A DNA stretch of 32,452 nucleotides, taken from Flavobacterium enshiense DK69. GTDB taxonomy: Bacteria; Bacteroidota; Bacteroidia; Flavobacteriales; Flavobacteriaceae. The position numbers and the translations under genes are program-made. The notes below the pieces were generated by a model, which saw only the letters and a program-made list of their open reading frames with translations, was not told the origin of the DNA and did not search any database. The DNA is taken from NCBI RefSeq assembly GCF_000498495.1, contig NZ_AVCS01000040.1:1-32452 (forward strand), written 5' to 3'. This document shows, piece after piece, positions 32,246-32,452 of the stretch (its first letter is position 1; the number at the start of each line of letters is the position of its first letter).

Positions 32246-32408
32246 GCTAACGTCCCGCCGGCTTTGTGTCAGGCGGGGATTTTTATTACTGATGCTTACA
32301 AATATACCGAAAAGTTTGAAAGGAAAAACCTGACTTCGGAGAAGAAAGTGCAAACACCGACCATTCCATTACACACCGAAACCCCGCTTGCACAAAACCG
32401 CTGTTAAC
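32246..32408. repeat. attC-like cassette repeat 9 (subfamily A)
   Basis: GCTAACGTCCCGCC start, arms CTTTGTG/GGCGGGG with CCCCGC/CACAAAA, TATATTTG on the minus strand, right core GTTAAC opening the next cassette. Confidence 0.82.
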
Positions 32409-32452
32409 GGCTGCCTTCCTTGAGTTCCTACATTTCTTTTCGCAGTAAGGAG
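32403..32452. other. Start of the next cassette (cut by window end)
   Basis: GTTAACGGCTG again has G at core position 11, as in the other left cassette ends. A minus-strand gene may end here (possible stop at 32428-32430), but too little is in view to call it. Confidence 0.4.

Noticed and set aside
1..32408. Repeats considered as a CRISPR array
   Set aside because: Units are 130-166 bp and are separated by whole genes of 400-800 bp rather than short spacers; no cas genes are present.
1..32408. Repeats considered as MITE or REP/RAYT insertions
   Set aside because: Copies differ by compensatory arm changes, and their outer cores match the adjoining cassette rather than each other; there is no transposase and no fixed target duplication at each copy.

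Overview
The window looks like Bacteroidota DNA, most likely a Flavobacterium-type genome. It is AT-rich, start sites follow A-rich leaders rather than strong GGAGG boxes, several sites match the Bacteroidota -7 promoter element TAnnTTTG, and families such as the arm-domain tyrosine recombinase and the BT4734/VirE primase-helicase are typical of that phylum. I see no tRNA, rRNA, relaxase or conjugation gene.

Three layers are visible. (1) Both flanks (1-1795 and 28845-32452) are an array of single-gene cassettes, all genes on the minus strand, separated by 130-166 bp hairpin-forming repeats that resemble integron attC sites. No integron integrase is in view. Repeat arms change sequence between copies while keeping base pairing. 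Each cassette also carries its own 10 bp inverted terminal sequence next to the repeats. Cassette products are small membrane, secreted or unknown proteins, including a lipoprotein with an I42/chagasin-like protease-inhibitor signature. Most repeats carry a TATATTTG box facing the adjacent gene.

(2) Between them sits a putative integrated element of about 27 kb (about 1796-28848). It appears inserted exactly at the end of one array repeat: a 16 bp sequence with one mismatch lies at both ends, and removing the element rejoins two cassettes cleanly. Both ends carry paired TGTTGTAC direct repeats, likely integrase arm sites. The left part holds a tyrosine recombinase, an unknown protein, a helix-turn-helix protein, a 25-residue Cys-rich peptide and a primase-helicase, followed by a non-coding block of nested palindromes that could be a replication origin. 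The right part holds a long run of hairpins that looks like a structured minus-strand RNA, two small holin-like membrane proteins, a conserved protein of unknown function and a secreted-nuclease-type SNase.

(3) The element's cargo (7421-23888) looks like a defence island. The first block is an MmeI-like methyltransferase whose nuclease motif seems lost, a KAP P-loop ATPase, a DNA-binding protein with a Doc/Fic partner, an SF2 helicase and a GIY-YIG nuclease; together they could form a restriction-modification-like system. The second block is a small GIY-YIG nuclease, a 60-residue protein and a Rad50-like zinc-hook ATPase. The third is an ApeA-like HEPN protein with a membrane partner. Two regulatory-looking genes follow, each preceded by a copy of the same 83 bp sequence. 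One array-type cassette (23912-24995, a zinc-ribbon/HNH-like gene) has in turn inserted into the element, so cassettes and element appear to have invaded each other.
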